Assembly: GCA_030642205.1 (NCBI GenBank)
Contig: DAOWOF010000122.1
Location: 1 to 7,077 of the forward strand
Direction: 5' to 3'
From: Desulfobacteraceae bacterium
GTDB taxonomy: Bacteria > Desulfobacterota > DSM-4660 > Desulfatiglandales > Desulfatiglandaceae
Length of the DNA: 7,077 nt
The position numbers and the translations under genes are program-made. The notes beneath the pieces were generated by a model, which was not told where the DNA came from, did no database searches, and saw only the letters and a program-made list of their open reading frames with translations. Positions 1-5,693 of this stretch are shown in pieces; positions within the stretch are counted from its first letter, which is position 1, and each line of letters begins with the position of its first letter.

Positions 1-659
1 AATTAATGAAAGAGGTCTTTTCCAGGGGCGATCTAACCAAAGGTCATTTGGAGCAACTAGCGGATGTCCTTGGAGAATTTCATTTAAATGCCCAGCAGAG
101 TCCTGAGATAGATTTTTATGGCAAGGCTGACAGCTTTCGCGTAAATACCGATGAAAATTTTGACCAGGTTGCTCCCTATATCGGAAAAACTATTCAATCT
201 CAAGTCTATAATGACATCAAAACCTGGACCAACACCTTTTATCAAGACCATCAAAAACTTTTTGAGGAGAGGATTAAGGCCAAAAAGATCAGAGATTGTC
301 ATGGCGATCTGCACATGGAACATATATGTTTCACGGATGATCTTGCAATAATTGACTGCATTGAGTTTAATGAACGTTTTAGATATAGTGATATAGTGGC
401 TGATATTGCCTTTATTCTAATGGATCTGGAATTTAATGGTGGTCTTGATTATGCCAGGGACCTATGGGATGCATATAAAAAGCGAACTTCTGAAAAAGGG
501 ATTGATGATTTGCTGAAATTTTATAAGGTCTATCGGGCATTTGTGAGGGGCAAGGTCAATAGTTTCCAAATTGATGATCCTAATATAACAGATCAGGCAA
601 AAGAGAAGGCCAGCGCGCTTTCCAGCCGGTATTTTGAATTGGCACATTCCTATATTTGA
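1..659 (+). CDS. APH-fold kinase-like protein (COG2187 type), 5' end outside window
   Basis: The frame is open to the first base of the window (codon 3-5 is TTA), so the ATG at 6 is probably an internal Met and the gene is cut by the window edge. The visible 217 residues resemble the C-terminal two thirds of an aminoglycoside-phosphotransferase-fold domain. The Brenner-type catalytic motif is CHGDLHMEHI, with His99-Gly-Asp101 counted from Met at 6. It is followed by IIDCIEF, whose Asp117 should be the Mg ligand, and by a SDIVADIAFILMDLEF segment characteristic of the COG2187 subgroup. The Asn usually found five residues after the catalytic Asp is His106 here. COG2187 proteins may carry a C-terminal P-loop ATPase domain; this one stops after the kinase domain, so it is the short form. 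The substrate is unknown, and this is not evidence of antibiotic resistance. Downstream the DNA is non-coding for over 400 bases, so it is not in the next operon. Confidence 0.8.
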   Translation, partial: LMKEVFSRGDLTKGHLEQLADVLGEFHLNAQQSPEIDFYGKADSFRVNTDENFDQVAPYIGKTIQSQVYNDIKTWTNTFYQDHQKLFEERIKAKKIRDCHGDLHMEHICFTDDLAIIDCIEFNERFRYSDIVADIAFILMDLEFNGGLDYARDLWDAYKKRTSEKGIDDLLKFYKVYRAFVRGKVNSFQIDDPNITDQAKEKASALSSRYFELAHSYI

Positions 660-740
660 TGCAGAATTGCTTTGCCATGCCTAATCATAATATTATTTTA
701 TTGCCTTTGTCCTCAAAAAAACGCACAGATTTGTTGACTA

Positions 741-776
741 TTATTCAGTATAGGTCTATTCGGCTGTATTGAATAA
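741..776. repeat. 13-bp imperfect stem-loop
   Basis: The arm TTATTCAGTATAG (741-753) pairs along its whole length with CTGTATTGAATAA (764-776), leaving a 10-base loop. Eleven pairs are Watson-Crick and two are G-T. This is longer than expected by chance in a region of this size. It lacks a downstream T-run, so it is not a standard intrinsic terminator. It could be a palindromic repeat, a protein-binding site or a Rho-associated 3' end for the kinase gene 80 bases upstream. Confidence 0.55.
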
Positions 777-804
777 ACTGTCCAGGCTTATGCCAAATAT
801 CCAG

Positions 805-837
805 AGCCTTTTTAAAAAAAGGTTGACAAAAAAGGCT
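805..837. repeat. 9-bp perfect inverted repeat
   Basis: AGCCTTTTT (805-813) and AAAAAGGCT (829-837) are exact reverse complements separated by 15 bases. The left arm can alternatively fold with the A-run next to it (CCTTTTT with AAAAAGG, 807-822). A TTGACA hexamer at 823-828 lies between the arms, so the repeat could be an operator over a promoter, or simply a product of A/T runs. Confidence 0.35.
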
Positions 838-848
838 ACTGAACATAA

Positions 849-879
849 TTTACAAATTTTGCTTAAGGTAATATATAAT
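849..879 (+). promoter_or_regulatory. Candidate sigma-70-type promoter for the oxidoreductase operon
   Basis: TTTACA (849-854) and TATAAT (874-879) are separated by 19 bases, which is slightly long. An alternative pair lies just upstream: a perfect TTGACA at 823-828 with CATAAT at 844-849, but with only 15 bases between. Neither is ideal, and AT-rich DNA yields such matches by chance. A start near 885 would leave about 200 nt of untranslated leader. Confidence 0.25.
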
Positions 880-1085
880 GATGATGTAAAATTTATAGCT
901 TCCACGAATTAGAAAATATTTTAATATCCTGCGTCTGTATAAAATTTAGGCCTCTAAAGACAGCTTATATTCCTGCGGTTAAAGTTCTCGTCTTTCTTGA
1001 TCAAAATCGGACATGTATAAAACGCATCATTAAAAAGTAATTTATATTAACGAAGTGAATTACCTGAACTAAACGGATTTAAATC

Positions 1086-1322
1086 ATGCCAAAAACGAAA
1101 AAAAGAGGAAGGATAATCATAGATCGGGAAATTTGCAAAGGATGTTTGCTTTGCGTCTCGGTCTGCCCAATGGAACTGATCAAAGTTTCCAATGATACGA
1201 ATGATAAAGGCTACTATCCTGCTGAATTCATGGAATTGAATAGTGAAGATCCCAAATGTACGGGCTGTTGTGCTTGCGCAACGATTTGTCCGGATATTGC
1301 AATAGAGGTTTATCGTGACTGA
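1086..1322 (+). CDS. 2[4Fe-4S] ferredoxin, delta subunit of 2-oxoacid:ferredoxin oxidoreductase
   Basis: A 78-residue ferredoxin-like protein. It has two CxxCxxCxxxCP motifs: Cys17, 20, 23 and 27, and Cys58, 61, 64 and 68. Each motif is followed by Pro, the signature of a bacterial 2[4Fe-4S] domain. An extra Cys62 sits inside the second motif. In VOR/KOR/POR complexes this subunit relays electrons from the thiamine-bound intermediate in the alpha/beta core to free ferredoxin in the cytoplasm. The N-terminus is unusually basic (KTKKRGR). An in-frame stop at 1080-1082 makes the ATG at 1086 the first possible start, yet only a weak GGA (1075-1077) precedes it, so initiation looks poor for the first gene of an operon. 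Its last codons overlap the next gene by 8 bases, which supports co-translation. The assignment rests on the cysteine pattern plus the adjacent alpha, beta and gamma genes. Confidence 0.93.
   Translation: MPKTKKRGRIIIDREICKGCLLCVSVCPMELIKVSNDTNDKGYYPAEFMELNSEDPKCTGCCACATICPDIAIEVYRD
1305..1308 (+). promoter_or_regulatory. Ribosome binding site deciding the GTG start of vorB
   Basis: GAGG lies 6 bases before the GTG at 1315, inside the end of the ferredoxin gene. It supports the GTG start over the later in-frame ATG at 1333, and it retains the family-like N-terminus EKLLMRGS. Confidence 0.7.
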
Positions 1323-2394
1323 AAAATTATTAATGCGTGGTAGTCATGTGATAGGTGAGACGGCAGCGCTGTCAGGATGCCGTTTTTATGCCGGTTATCC
1401 CATCACTCCTCAGAATGAGTTAACGGAATACATGGCAGGAGCCATGGACAAGTTGGATAATGGGACCTTTATCCAGGCTGAAAGTGAGATTGCTGCTATT
1501 AATATGGTAATAGGGGCATCCATGGCCGGAGCCAGGGCTATGACCAGTTCATCCAGCCCTGGCATCAGTCTGAAGCAGGAAGGGATTTCTTATTTGGCCG
1601 CCTTTGAACTTCCGGCAGTAATAATTAACACTATGCGTGGAGGTCCGGGATTGGGGAATATAGCGCCGGCTCAGGGCGATTATTTTCAGGCTACACGGGG
1701 AGGAGGACATGGGGATTATCGGACTATAGTCCTTGCCCCTGCCTCAGGTCAGGAACTTGCTGGTCTGACCAGGGCAGCCTTTGATTATGCTGATAAATAT
1801 CGAATTCCAGTGATGTTATTGGGAGATGGTATGATGGGGCAAATGATGGAGCCGGTTGAATTGCCGGATCCGCTTGATCTTGATACATTGCCTCCAAGAC
1901 CATGGAAACTGGATGGCGCCAAGGGGAGGCCAAGCCAATTTATACGTTCCCTTTTCCTGGATACTACCGTTGAAGAGGATCATAACTGGAAACTTAACAG
2001 AAAACATCAGAATATTACCAGAGATATTTCCAAGGCCGAACTCTTTGAAACAAAAGATGCCAAAATGGTTATAATAGCCTATGGCACCGCTGCAAGAATT
2101 GCTAAAGGGGCTATTAAAAAAGTTCGTGAGATGGGGCTTAAAGTAGGACTTATTCGTCCTATCACCCTTTGGCCTTTTCCAAGTCAAGAACTGATTGAAA
2201 TCAGTCGCCATTTACGAGATTTTCTGGTTTTTGAAATGAGTACAGGACAGATGGTTGAAGATGTAAGGCTGGCCCTTGAAGGCAGGGGTAATATCCATTT
2301 TTATGGACGTCCAGGCGGGATTATCTCTACACCGGATGAGATTTCCAAGGTTATAATCAGCCTTTATCATCGTCAGCATTTAGAAGAGGATTAA
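1315..2394 (+). CDS. vorB: 2-oxoacid:ferredoxin oxidoreductase alpha subunit (VorB type)
   Basis: A 359-residue alpha subunit with the usual two-domain arrangement. The pyruvate-ferredoxin-oxidoreductase N-terminal type (pyrimidine-binding) domain spans about residues 13-235 and contains GYPITPQNE (27-35), QAESEIAAINMVIGA (54-68), TSSSSPGISLKQEG (77-90) and MRGGPGLG (107-114). A PFOR domain II-like segment covers about 248-345. With beta it forms the active-site core that decarboxylates a 2-oxoacid and transfers the acyl group to CoA, reducing ferredoxin. The motif wording matches sequences annotated as 3-methyl-2-oxobutanoate (2-oxoisovalerate) oxidoreductase subunit VorB; 2-oxoglutarate (KorA) is the main alternative, and substrate cannot be fixed from sequence alone. 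It starts with GTG inside the ferredoxin gene and ends 4 bases before beta. The reaction is reversible in anaerobes, so it may work in branched-chain amino acid breakdown or in reductive synthesis. Confidence 0.92.
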   Translation: MTEKLLMRGSHVIGETAALSGCRFYAGYPITPQNELTEYMAGAMDKLDNGTFIQAESEIAAINMVIGASMAGARAMTSSSSPGISLKQEGISYLAAFELPAVIINTMRGGPGLGNIAPAQGDYFQATRGGGHGDYRTIVLAPASGQELAGLTRAAFDYADKYRIPVMLLGDGMMGQMMEPVELPDPLDLDTLPPRPWKLDGAKGRPSQFIRSLFLDTTVEEDHNWKLNRKHQNITRDISKAELFETKDAKMVIIAYGTAARIAKGAIKKVREMGLKVGLIRPITLWPFPSQELIEISRHLRDFLVFEMSTGQMVEDVRLALEGRGNIHFYGRPGGIISTPDEISKVIISLYHRQHLEED

Positions 2395-2398
2395 TAAA

Positions 2399-3181
2399 AT
2401 GACAACCAAGGTTTTTAAAAGGCCCAAATATCTAAAGGATGCGATCTTCCATTATTGTCCCGGCTGCGGACATAGTATTATACACCGGTTGTTGGCAGAG
2501 GTCGTTGAAGAACTGGATATAGGCGAACGAGTCATTGGTGTTCCTCCAGCCGGTTGTGCCGTATTAGCATATTTTTATTTTGATTTTGATATGGGTGAAG
2601 CGCCACATGGCAGGGGAGCCGCTGTTGCTACCGGAATTAAGCGTATCCTGCCAAATAATATTGTCTTTACCTATCAGGGCGATGGGGACATTGCTGCCAT
2701 AGGAACAGCTGAAACAATCCATGCCGCTAACAGGGGTGAGAACGTTACAGTGATCTTTGTTAATAATGGTGTTTATGGGATGACTGGAGGTCAAATGGCT
2801 CCGACCACCCTGGCTGGTCAAAATTCTACCACTACCCCAGGAGGTCGAGATGTATTAAGGGATGGAGCGCCCATTGACCTAAGCCAGATGCTGGCTATTA
2901 CCAAAGGAAGCGTCTATATTGAGCGAACTGCTGTCAATTCACCAAAAAATATCAGGCGAACCAAAAAAGCGTTAACCAAGGCCTTTAAGGCACAGATGGA
3001 TGGTCTGGGATTTACTCTGGTGGAGATTCTTTCTCCTTGTCCTACTAACTGGAAGCTGTCCTCATTAGACTCTTTAAAATGGATTGATGATCATGTCACG
3101 AAAACATTTCCTCTTAAGGTTATTAAGGACGAGATCGAAAATCGATCTAATTTAGCCACAGAGGCCATAAATCAAACCTGA
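2399..3181 (+). CDS. 2-oxoacid:ferredoxin oxidoreductase beta subunit, thiamine-pyrophosphate binding
   Basis: A 260-residue beta subunit carrying the thiamine diphosphate site. The GDGD motif is at 94-97, followed by the conserved NN at 122-123 and GVYGMTGGQMAPTT (124-137), which together bind Mg and the diphosphate. CPGCGH (20-25), Cys53 (PPAGC) and Cys214 (SPCPTNW) occupy the positions that ligate the beta-subunit [4Fe-4S] cluster in KGOR/VOR enzymes, so all four ligands appear present. The domain organisation matches VorA/KorB-type proteins. A good ribosome binding site (AAGAGGA, 2384-2390) lies 8 bases before the ATG. It pairs with the alpha subunit just upstream. The C-terminal residues after about 240 are not recognisable, and the 89 bases after the stop are unusual for this tight operon. 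A frame shifted by one base continues as plausible protein there, so the native C-terminus may be longer. Confidence 0.92.
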   Translation: MTTKVFKRPKYLKDAIFHYCPGCGHSIIHRLLAEVVEELDIGERVIGVPPAGCAVLAYFYFDFDMGEAPHGRGAAVATGIKRILPNNIVFTYQGDGDIAAIGTAETIHAANRGENVTVIFVNNGVYGMTGGQMAPTTLAGQNSTTTPGGRDVLRDGAPIDLSQMLAITKGSVYIERTAVNSPKNIRRTKKALTKAFKAQMDGLGFTLVEILSPCPTNWKLSSLDSLKWIDDHVTKTFPLKVIKDEIENRSNLATEAINQT

Positions 3182-3270
3182 GTCTGACCAGGATTCTAAA
3201 TATTCTTTGGCAGCAGCATCATACTTAAAAATAGCAGAACGCCTTATTATTGTAGAGGTTTTAGGAAATC

Positions 3271-3819
3271 ATGACCAAAAAAACGGTATTTGCAGGATTT
3301 GGGGGACAGGGTGTCCTCATGATGGGTTATGTATATGCGGTAGCAGCAATGCGGGATGGTAAAGAGGTTACATTTCTTCCCTCCTATGGCGCAGAGGTTC
3401 GTGGAGGCACAGCCAACTGCACAGTTGTTGTTTCGGATGAGGAAATATTTTCTCCTGTTACATCTTCCCCGGATTATGCGATTATTATGAATAAACCATC
3501 TTTAGCCAGATATGAAGGGATGATAAAAAAAGGTGGCATTATTATTCTTAATTCTAGTCTTATTAAGACTGATCTGATCAGAAAAGACCTGGAAGTAGTA
3601 AAAGTTCCGGCGAACGATATTGCCAAAGAATTAGGTAGTGATCGTACTATTAATATGATTATGCTGGGGGCCTTCGTATCCAAGACCAAAATTAGCACAC
3701 TTGATTCAATCATGAATGGATTGACAGAAATTGTAAAAGGGAAGAAAGAAAGTGTCATGAAACTGAATCGTAAAGGTCTGGATATTGGCGCTGGATATGT
3801 GATTAAAGGAGCCAAATAA
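3271..3819 (+). CDS. 2-oxoacid:ferredoxin oxidoreductase gamma subunit
   Basis: A 182-residue protein of the POR/KOR gamma family. The N-terminal glycine-rich FAGFGGQGVLMMG (7-19) and PSYGAEVRGGTANC (37-50) motifs are hallmarks of this subunit, which helps bind CoA and completes the delta-alpha-beta-gamma complex. The length is normal for a stand-alone gamma subunit. The ATG at 3271 is preceded by AGGA (3263-3266) with 4 bases between, and an in-frame TAG at 3262-3264 excludes a longer start. Unlike the other junctions in this operon, it lies 89 bases after the previous stop. Its own stop codon shares one base with the ACT-domain gene, showing strong translational coupling with it. No membrane segments or extra domains are apparent. 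The family call is secure; the substrate specificity of the complex is not. Confidence 0.92.
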   Translation: MTKKTVFAGFGGQGVLMMGYVYAVAAMRDGKEVTFLPSYGAEVRGGTANCTVVVSDEEIFSPVTSSPDYAIIMNKPSLARYEGMIKKGGIIILNSSLIKTDLIRKDLEVVKVPANDIAKELGSDRTINMIMLGAFVSKTKISTLDSIMNGLTEIVKGKKESVMKLNRKGLDIGAGYVIKGAK

Positions 3820-4250
3820 TGAAAATCGTTAAACAGATTAGTCTTAGTTTGGAAAATAAACCTGGAAAATTGGCCGAAGTAAGTGATATATTAGGCGCTA
3901 ATGGAGTTAATATTACCGCCTTTTATGTGGTTGCTAAAGCTGCACAAGGTGTTCTTAATTTTGTTGCTAATGATTCTGAAAAGGCGATAAATATCCTGGA
4001 GTCCAATGGTTATATCATCGAAAGCCAGGATGTTATTGCTTGTGAAGCTCCTAATCATCCTGGCGGACTAAATGCAGTTTTAAAGCCTCTTAGGGATGCC
4101 AATATCAATGTGGATTACTTATATCCATGTATAGGAATGGGTGAACTCACTATTTTAATTTTAGGTTTAGACCCTATTGAAAAAGCCTTGAAAGTCCTGG
4201 AGGAAAATTGGATTCGAGTCTTTGGCAACAACGATTTGTTTTCTTATTAA
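3819..4250 (+). CDS. Tandem ACT-domain amino-acid-binding protein
   Basis: A 143-residue protein made almost entirely of two ACT-like repeats, about residues 4-66 and 73-135. Each starts with the typical small-ligand turn: NKPGKLAEVSDILGANGVNI in the first copy and NHPGGLNAVLKPLRDANINV in the second. ACT domains bind amino acids at domain interfaces and act as allosteric sensors. No enzyme domain is attached, so this is a stand-alone regulator. Similar stand-alone ACT proteins are found near 2-oxoacid oxidoreductase or aryl-CoA ligase genes in Desulfobacterota (recalled, not searched). Its ATG overlaps the stop of gamma in a TAATG junction, with a strong AAAGGAG site at 3805-3811, implying matched production with the enzyme. 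A reasonable inference is that it senses the amino acid corresponding to the oxoacid substrate. The ligand and partner are not shown by sequence. Confidence 0.88.
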   Translation: MKIVKQISLSLENKPGKLAEVSDILGANGVNITAFYVVAKAAQGVLNFVANDSEKAINILESNGYIIESQDVIACEAPNHPGGLNAVLKPLRDANINVDYLYPCIGMGELTILILGLDPIEKALKVLEENWIRVFGNNDLFSY

Positions 4251-4402
4251 GCTTTATGGAGTAAGCAAAACGATTATATAATTACATAAATATCCGCAGT
4301 TATTTTTAGTTCCCTTGATTTTCATCCCCCTTAGGAATGGAAATAAATAATTCATCGTTTTCGCATTTCTGCTTCAGGCCATGTTTAGCCGCTCCTTATT
4401 TA

Positions 4403-4441
4403 CAAAATTCTCAAATTAGCCTTGCTAGTTTTGAGGTTTTG
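4403..4441. repeat. Long near-palindromic stem-loop
   Basis: Two 18-base arms (4403-4420 and 4424-4441) flank a three-base CTT loop. From the loop outwards, 8 pairs form (one G-T), then a single-base bulge, 4 pairs (one G-T), another single-base bulge, and 5 pairs: 17 pairs in all. It is not followed by a T-run, so it is not a classical terminator. It is the strongest structure in this gap and may belong to a structured RNA, a repeat element or the processed 3' end of the operon mRNA. Confidence 0.6.
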
Positions 4442-4500
4442 GAGTTCGCTCTTATTGTTCAATTGGATTGACCTGACCTAAATTACGGCACGAATTCCAG
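4439..4500. repeat. Stem with 42-base internal loop containing a second hairpin
   Basis: TTGGAGTTCG (4439-4448) pairs with CGAATTCCAG (4491-4500), with two G-T pairs. Inside it, TCAAT (4459-4463) and ATTGA (4467-4471) form a small hairpin. Taken alone, a stem of this length is close to chance expectation in AT-rich DNA. Its interest comes from abutting the stronger palindrome just before it. Confidence 0.3.
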
Positions 4501-4526
4501 CGACTTATTTATTATTAGTCTCTTAG

Positions 4527-4559
4527 TGGATGAATAACGAACCTTTCAAAATTCATCCA
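4527..4559. repeat. 9-bp perfect inverted repeat
   Basis: TGGATGAAT (4527-4535) and ATTCATCCA (4551-4559) are exact reverse complements separated by 15 bases. This could be a hairpin or a dyad protein-binding site. There is no T-run downstream. Confidence 0.4.
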
Positions 4560-4580
4560 TGAGCAGATTTCCTCCTTTAA

Positions 4581-4628
4581 ATATGGAGCAAGTCCTTATC
4601 TGATCATCGGATTCACTTGTCCCCATAT
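4581..4628. repeat. Extended imperfect stem-loop
   Basis: The outer arms ATATGGAGCAAGT (4581-4593) and ACTTGTCCCCATAT (4615-4628) pair with small bulges. An inner stem, ATCTGA (4598-4603) with TCGGAT (4607-4612), closes on a three-base loop. Together they make one 48-base hairpin of about 18 pairs. Confidence 0.45.
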
Positions 4629-4751
4629 CATATACCAGCATATTTAAGAAAACAAAAATGTATATATGTCCAGAAAATTTGGGAACGACTATTGCATCAA
4701 AACTCATTATTTTCATTTGGTATGTTTATTAAACGCAGAGTATATAATGAC

Positions 4752-4780
4752 TTGTTGAGCTTTTGTTATGTAGTTATATT
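4752..4780 (+). promoter_or_regulatory. Candidate promoter for the polysaccharide export genes
   Basis: TATATT (4775-4780) lies 17 bases after TTGTTG (4752-4757). The -10 matches five of six consensus bases, but the -35 matches only three. A perfect TATAAT at 4743-4748 lacks a well-spaced -35. A start near 4787 would leave a leader of about 95 nt containing the 4829-4848 hairpin. Weak evidence. Confidence 0.22.
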
Positions 4781-4828
4781 TTAAAACAGGATGTTTATCG
4801 TCATGAAAGCATTTTTAGTTGGAATTTT

Positions 4829-4848
4829 TGATAAATTATCTTTTATCA
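4829..4848. repeat. 7-bp perfect hairpin in the export-gene leader
   Basis: TGATAAA (4829-4835) and TTTATCA (4842-4848) are exact reverse complements around a 6-base loop, ending 34 bases before the ATG of the export gene. It could be an operator or an mRNA leader hairpin, but its short, AT-only-rich arms make chance a real possibility. Confidence 0.3.
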
Positions 4849-4882
4849 TACTTTATTAAAATAGCAAAGAGGACATAATAAA

Positions 4883-5635
4883 ATGAAATCTACGATTATC
4901 AAGATTTTGTTAATCTTTACTATCACCTGTTATGGAAATTTATTATTTGCCAAAGATAATCATGAAGCAGTGGATAATAATAAAAGCAAAGTCTATAAAA
5001 AATCCGCCATCAAAGCAGGATCCGATGTGTCAGGGATAGTCTCCGAAATACCAAATAAAGGAGATGGTCAGATAAGAGTAAATGATGGATTGATTAAAGA
5101 TGAGGATAAATCAAAAAAAATAAAAGATAATAACCGATTAATAATTCAGGATGTTAGTTATAAAATTGGCCAAGGTGATATCCTGGAGATATCAGTGTGG
5201 ATGGATGAAAATCTCACCAAACAAATTATTGTCCCTCCAGATGGAGTCATTTCTTTCCCATTGATAGGCGATACTAATATTTCGGGTTTGAATATTTCCG
5301 GATTAAGAGATATTATCAAGGCGAAGCTTATGGAATATTTACCTGATCCGACTGTAACTGTGATGCTTATTGCGCCCAATAGTCTTACCGCTTATGTGAT
5401 TGGCAAAGTTAACAAACCAGGTCAATTTCCAATTACTCTTAATACAAATATAATCCAAATACTTTCCATGGCAGGTGGCATGAATCCTTATGCTTCCCCA
5501 AATAAAATAATTATTTTAAGGAAAGCAAACGGGAAAGATATAAAGATCCCTTTTAATTATAACCAGGTGAAAAAAGGCAAAAAACTGGAGCAGAATATTA
5601 TTCTTCGGCGAGGGGATGTAGTTATTGTTCCCTAA
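4883..5635 (+). CDS. Polysaccharide biosynthesis/export protein (Wza family, Poly_export + SLBB)
   Basis: A 250-residue secreted protein. Residues 1-23 form a signal peptide ending LLFA, with cleavage likely after Ala23. Cys16 lies in TITC, which is not a good lipobox, so it may not be lipidated as E. coli Wza is. Residues 24-91 are a charged, low-complexity linker. A Poly_export domain follows at about 92-165, starting YKIGQGDILEISVW and including VPPDGVISFPLIG. A single SLBB domain at about 168-213 contains AYVIGKVNKPGQFPI, ILSMAGGMNPYA and IIILRK. The protein ends GDVVIVP, the usual terminus of short Wza-like proteins. It should build a periplasmic/outer-membrane channel for capsule or exopolysaccharide export. 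GAGGA (4869-4873) lies 9 bases before the ATG. The next gene begins 58 bases later and encodes an outer-membrane barrel, as in many exopolysaccharide or exosortase loci. Confidence 0.9.
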   Translation: MKSTIIKILLIFTITCYGNLLFAKDNHEAVDNNKSKVYKKSAIKAGSDVSGIVSEIPNKGDGQIRVNDGLIKDEDKSKKIKDNNRLIIQDVSYKIGQGDILEISVWMDENLTKQIIVPPDGVISFPLIGDTNISGLNISGLRDIIKAKLMEYLPDPTVTVMLIAPNSLTAYVIGKVNKPGQFPITLNTNIIQILSMAGGMNPYASPNKIIILRKANGKDIKIPFNYNQVKKGKKLEQNIILRRGDVVIVP

Positions 5636-5693
5636 TCAATTCCCATGCCCTGGCAAGCACAACAAAAAATGAAAGAAAATTTACCGTTTTATA

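Larger units (their letters stand above)
660..1085. other. Intergenic region, 426 bases, no gene seen
   Basis: No protein-like reading frame was found on either strand. The region is AT-rich and holds a 13-bp stem-loop (741-776), a 9-bp perfect inverted repeat (805-837) and weak sigma-70-like promoter candidates ahead of the oxidoreductase operon. No hairpin followed by a T-run was found after the kinase gene, so its terminator is not evident. If the candidate promoter at 849-879 is real, the operon mRNA has a leader of about 200 nt. No known riboswitch or T-box consensus was recognised in it. Confidence 0.6.
4251..4882. other. Intergenic region, 632 bases, with clustered stem-loops
   Basis: No convincing gene was seen on either strand. 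The 5' half holds a weak hairpin (4319-4343) and then a run of stem-loops between 4403 and 4628. The 3' part (4640-4882) is AT-rich and carries weak promoter candidates and a small hairpin ahead of the polysaccharide export gene. A 44-codon frame (4337-4471) and a 22-codon frame (4791-4859) exist but are not supported as genes. No hairpin with a T-run marks the end of the oxidoreductase operon. Confidence 0.6.

Noticed and set aside
84..323. Antisense frame on the - strand within the kinase gene
   Set aside because: It lies fully inside a recognisable + strand gene, with no family resemblance and no ribosome binding site of note. The same holds for the other - strand frames at 1724-2211, 2564-2821, 3474-3815, 5158-5379 and 5681-6623.
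1..659. Reading the kinase as an antibiotic-resistance gene
   Set aside because: It belongs to the broad COG2187 branch of the APH fold, found in chromosomes without resistance function; nothing in the sequence indicates drug specificity.
3200..3235. Sigma-54 promoter suggested by TTGGCA before the gamma gene
   Set aside because: The required GC element at the -12 position with correct spacing is absent.
4319..4343. Terminator for the oxidoreductase operon
   Set aside because: TTTTCAT and ATGGAAA can pair around an 11-base loop, but there is one G-T pair, a weak stem and no T-run afterwards.
4337..4471. 44-codon frame starting MEINNSSFSH
   Set aside because: No proper ribosome binding site spacing, ordinary chance length, and it runs through the long palindrome, whose pairing better explains the sequence.
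4403..4628. Integron attC site or CRISPR-like repeats
   Set aside because: The palindromes differ from one another, have no regular spacers, and lack the GTTRRRY/RYYYAAC core pairs of attC sites.
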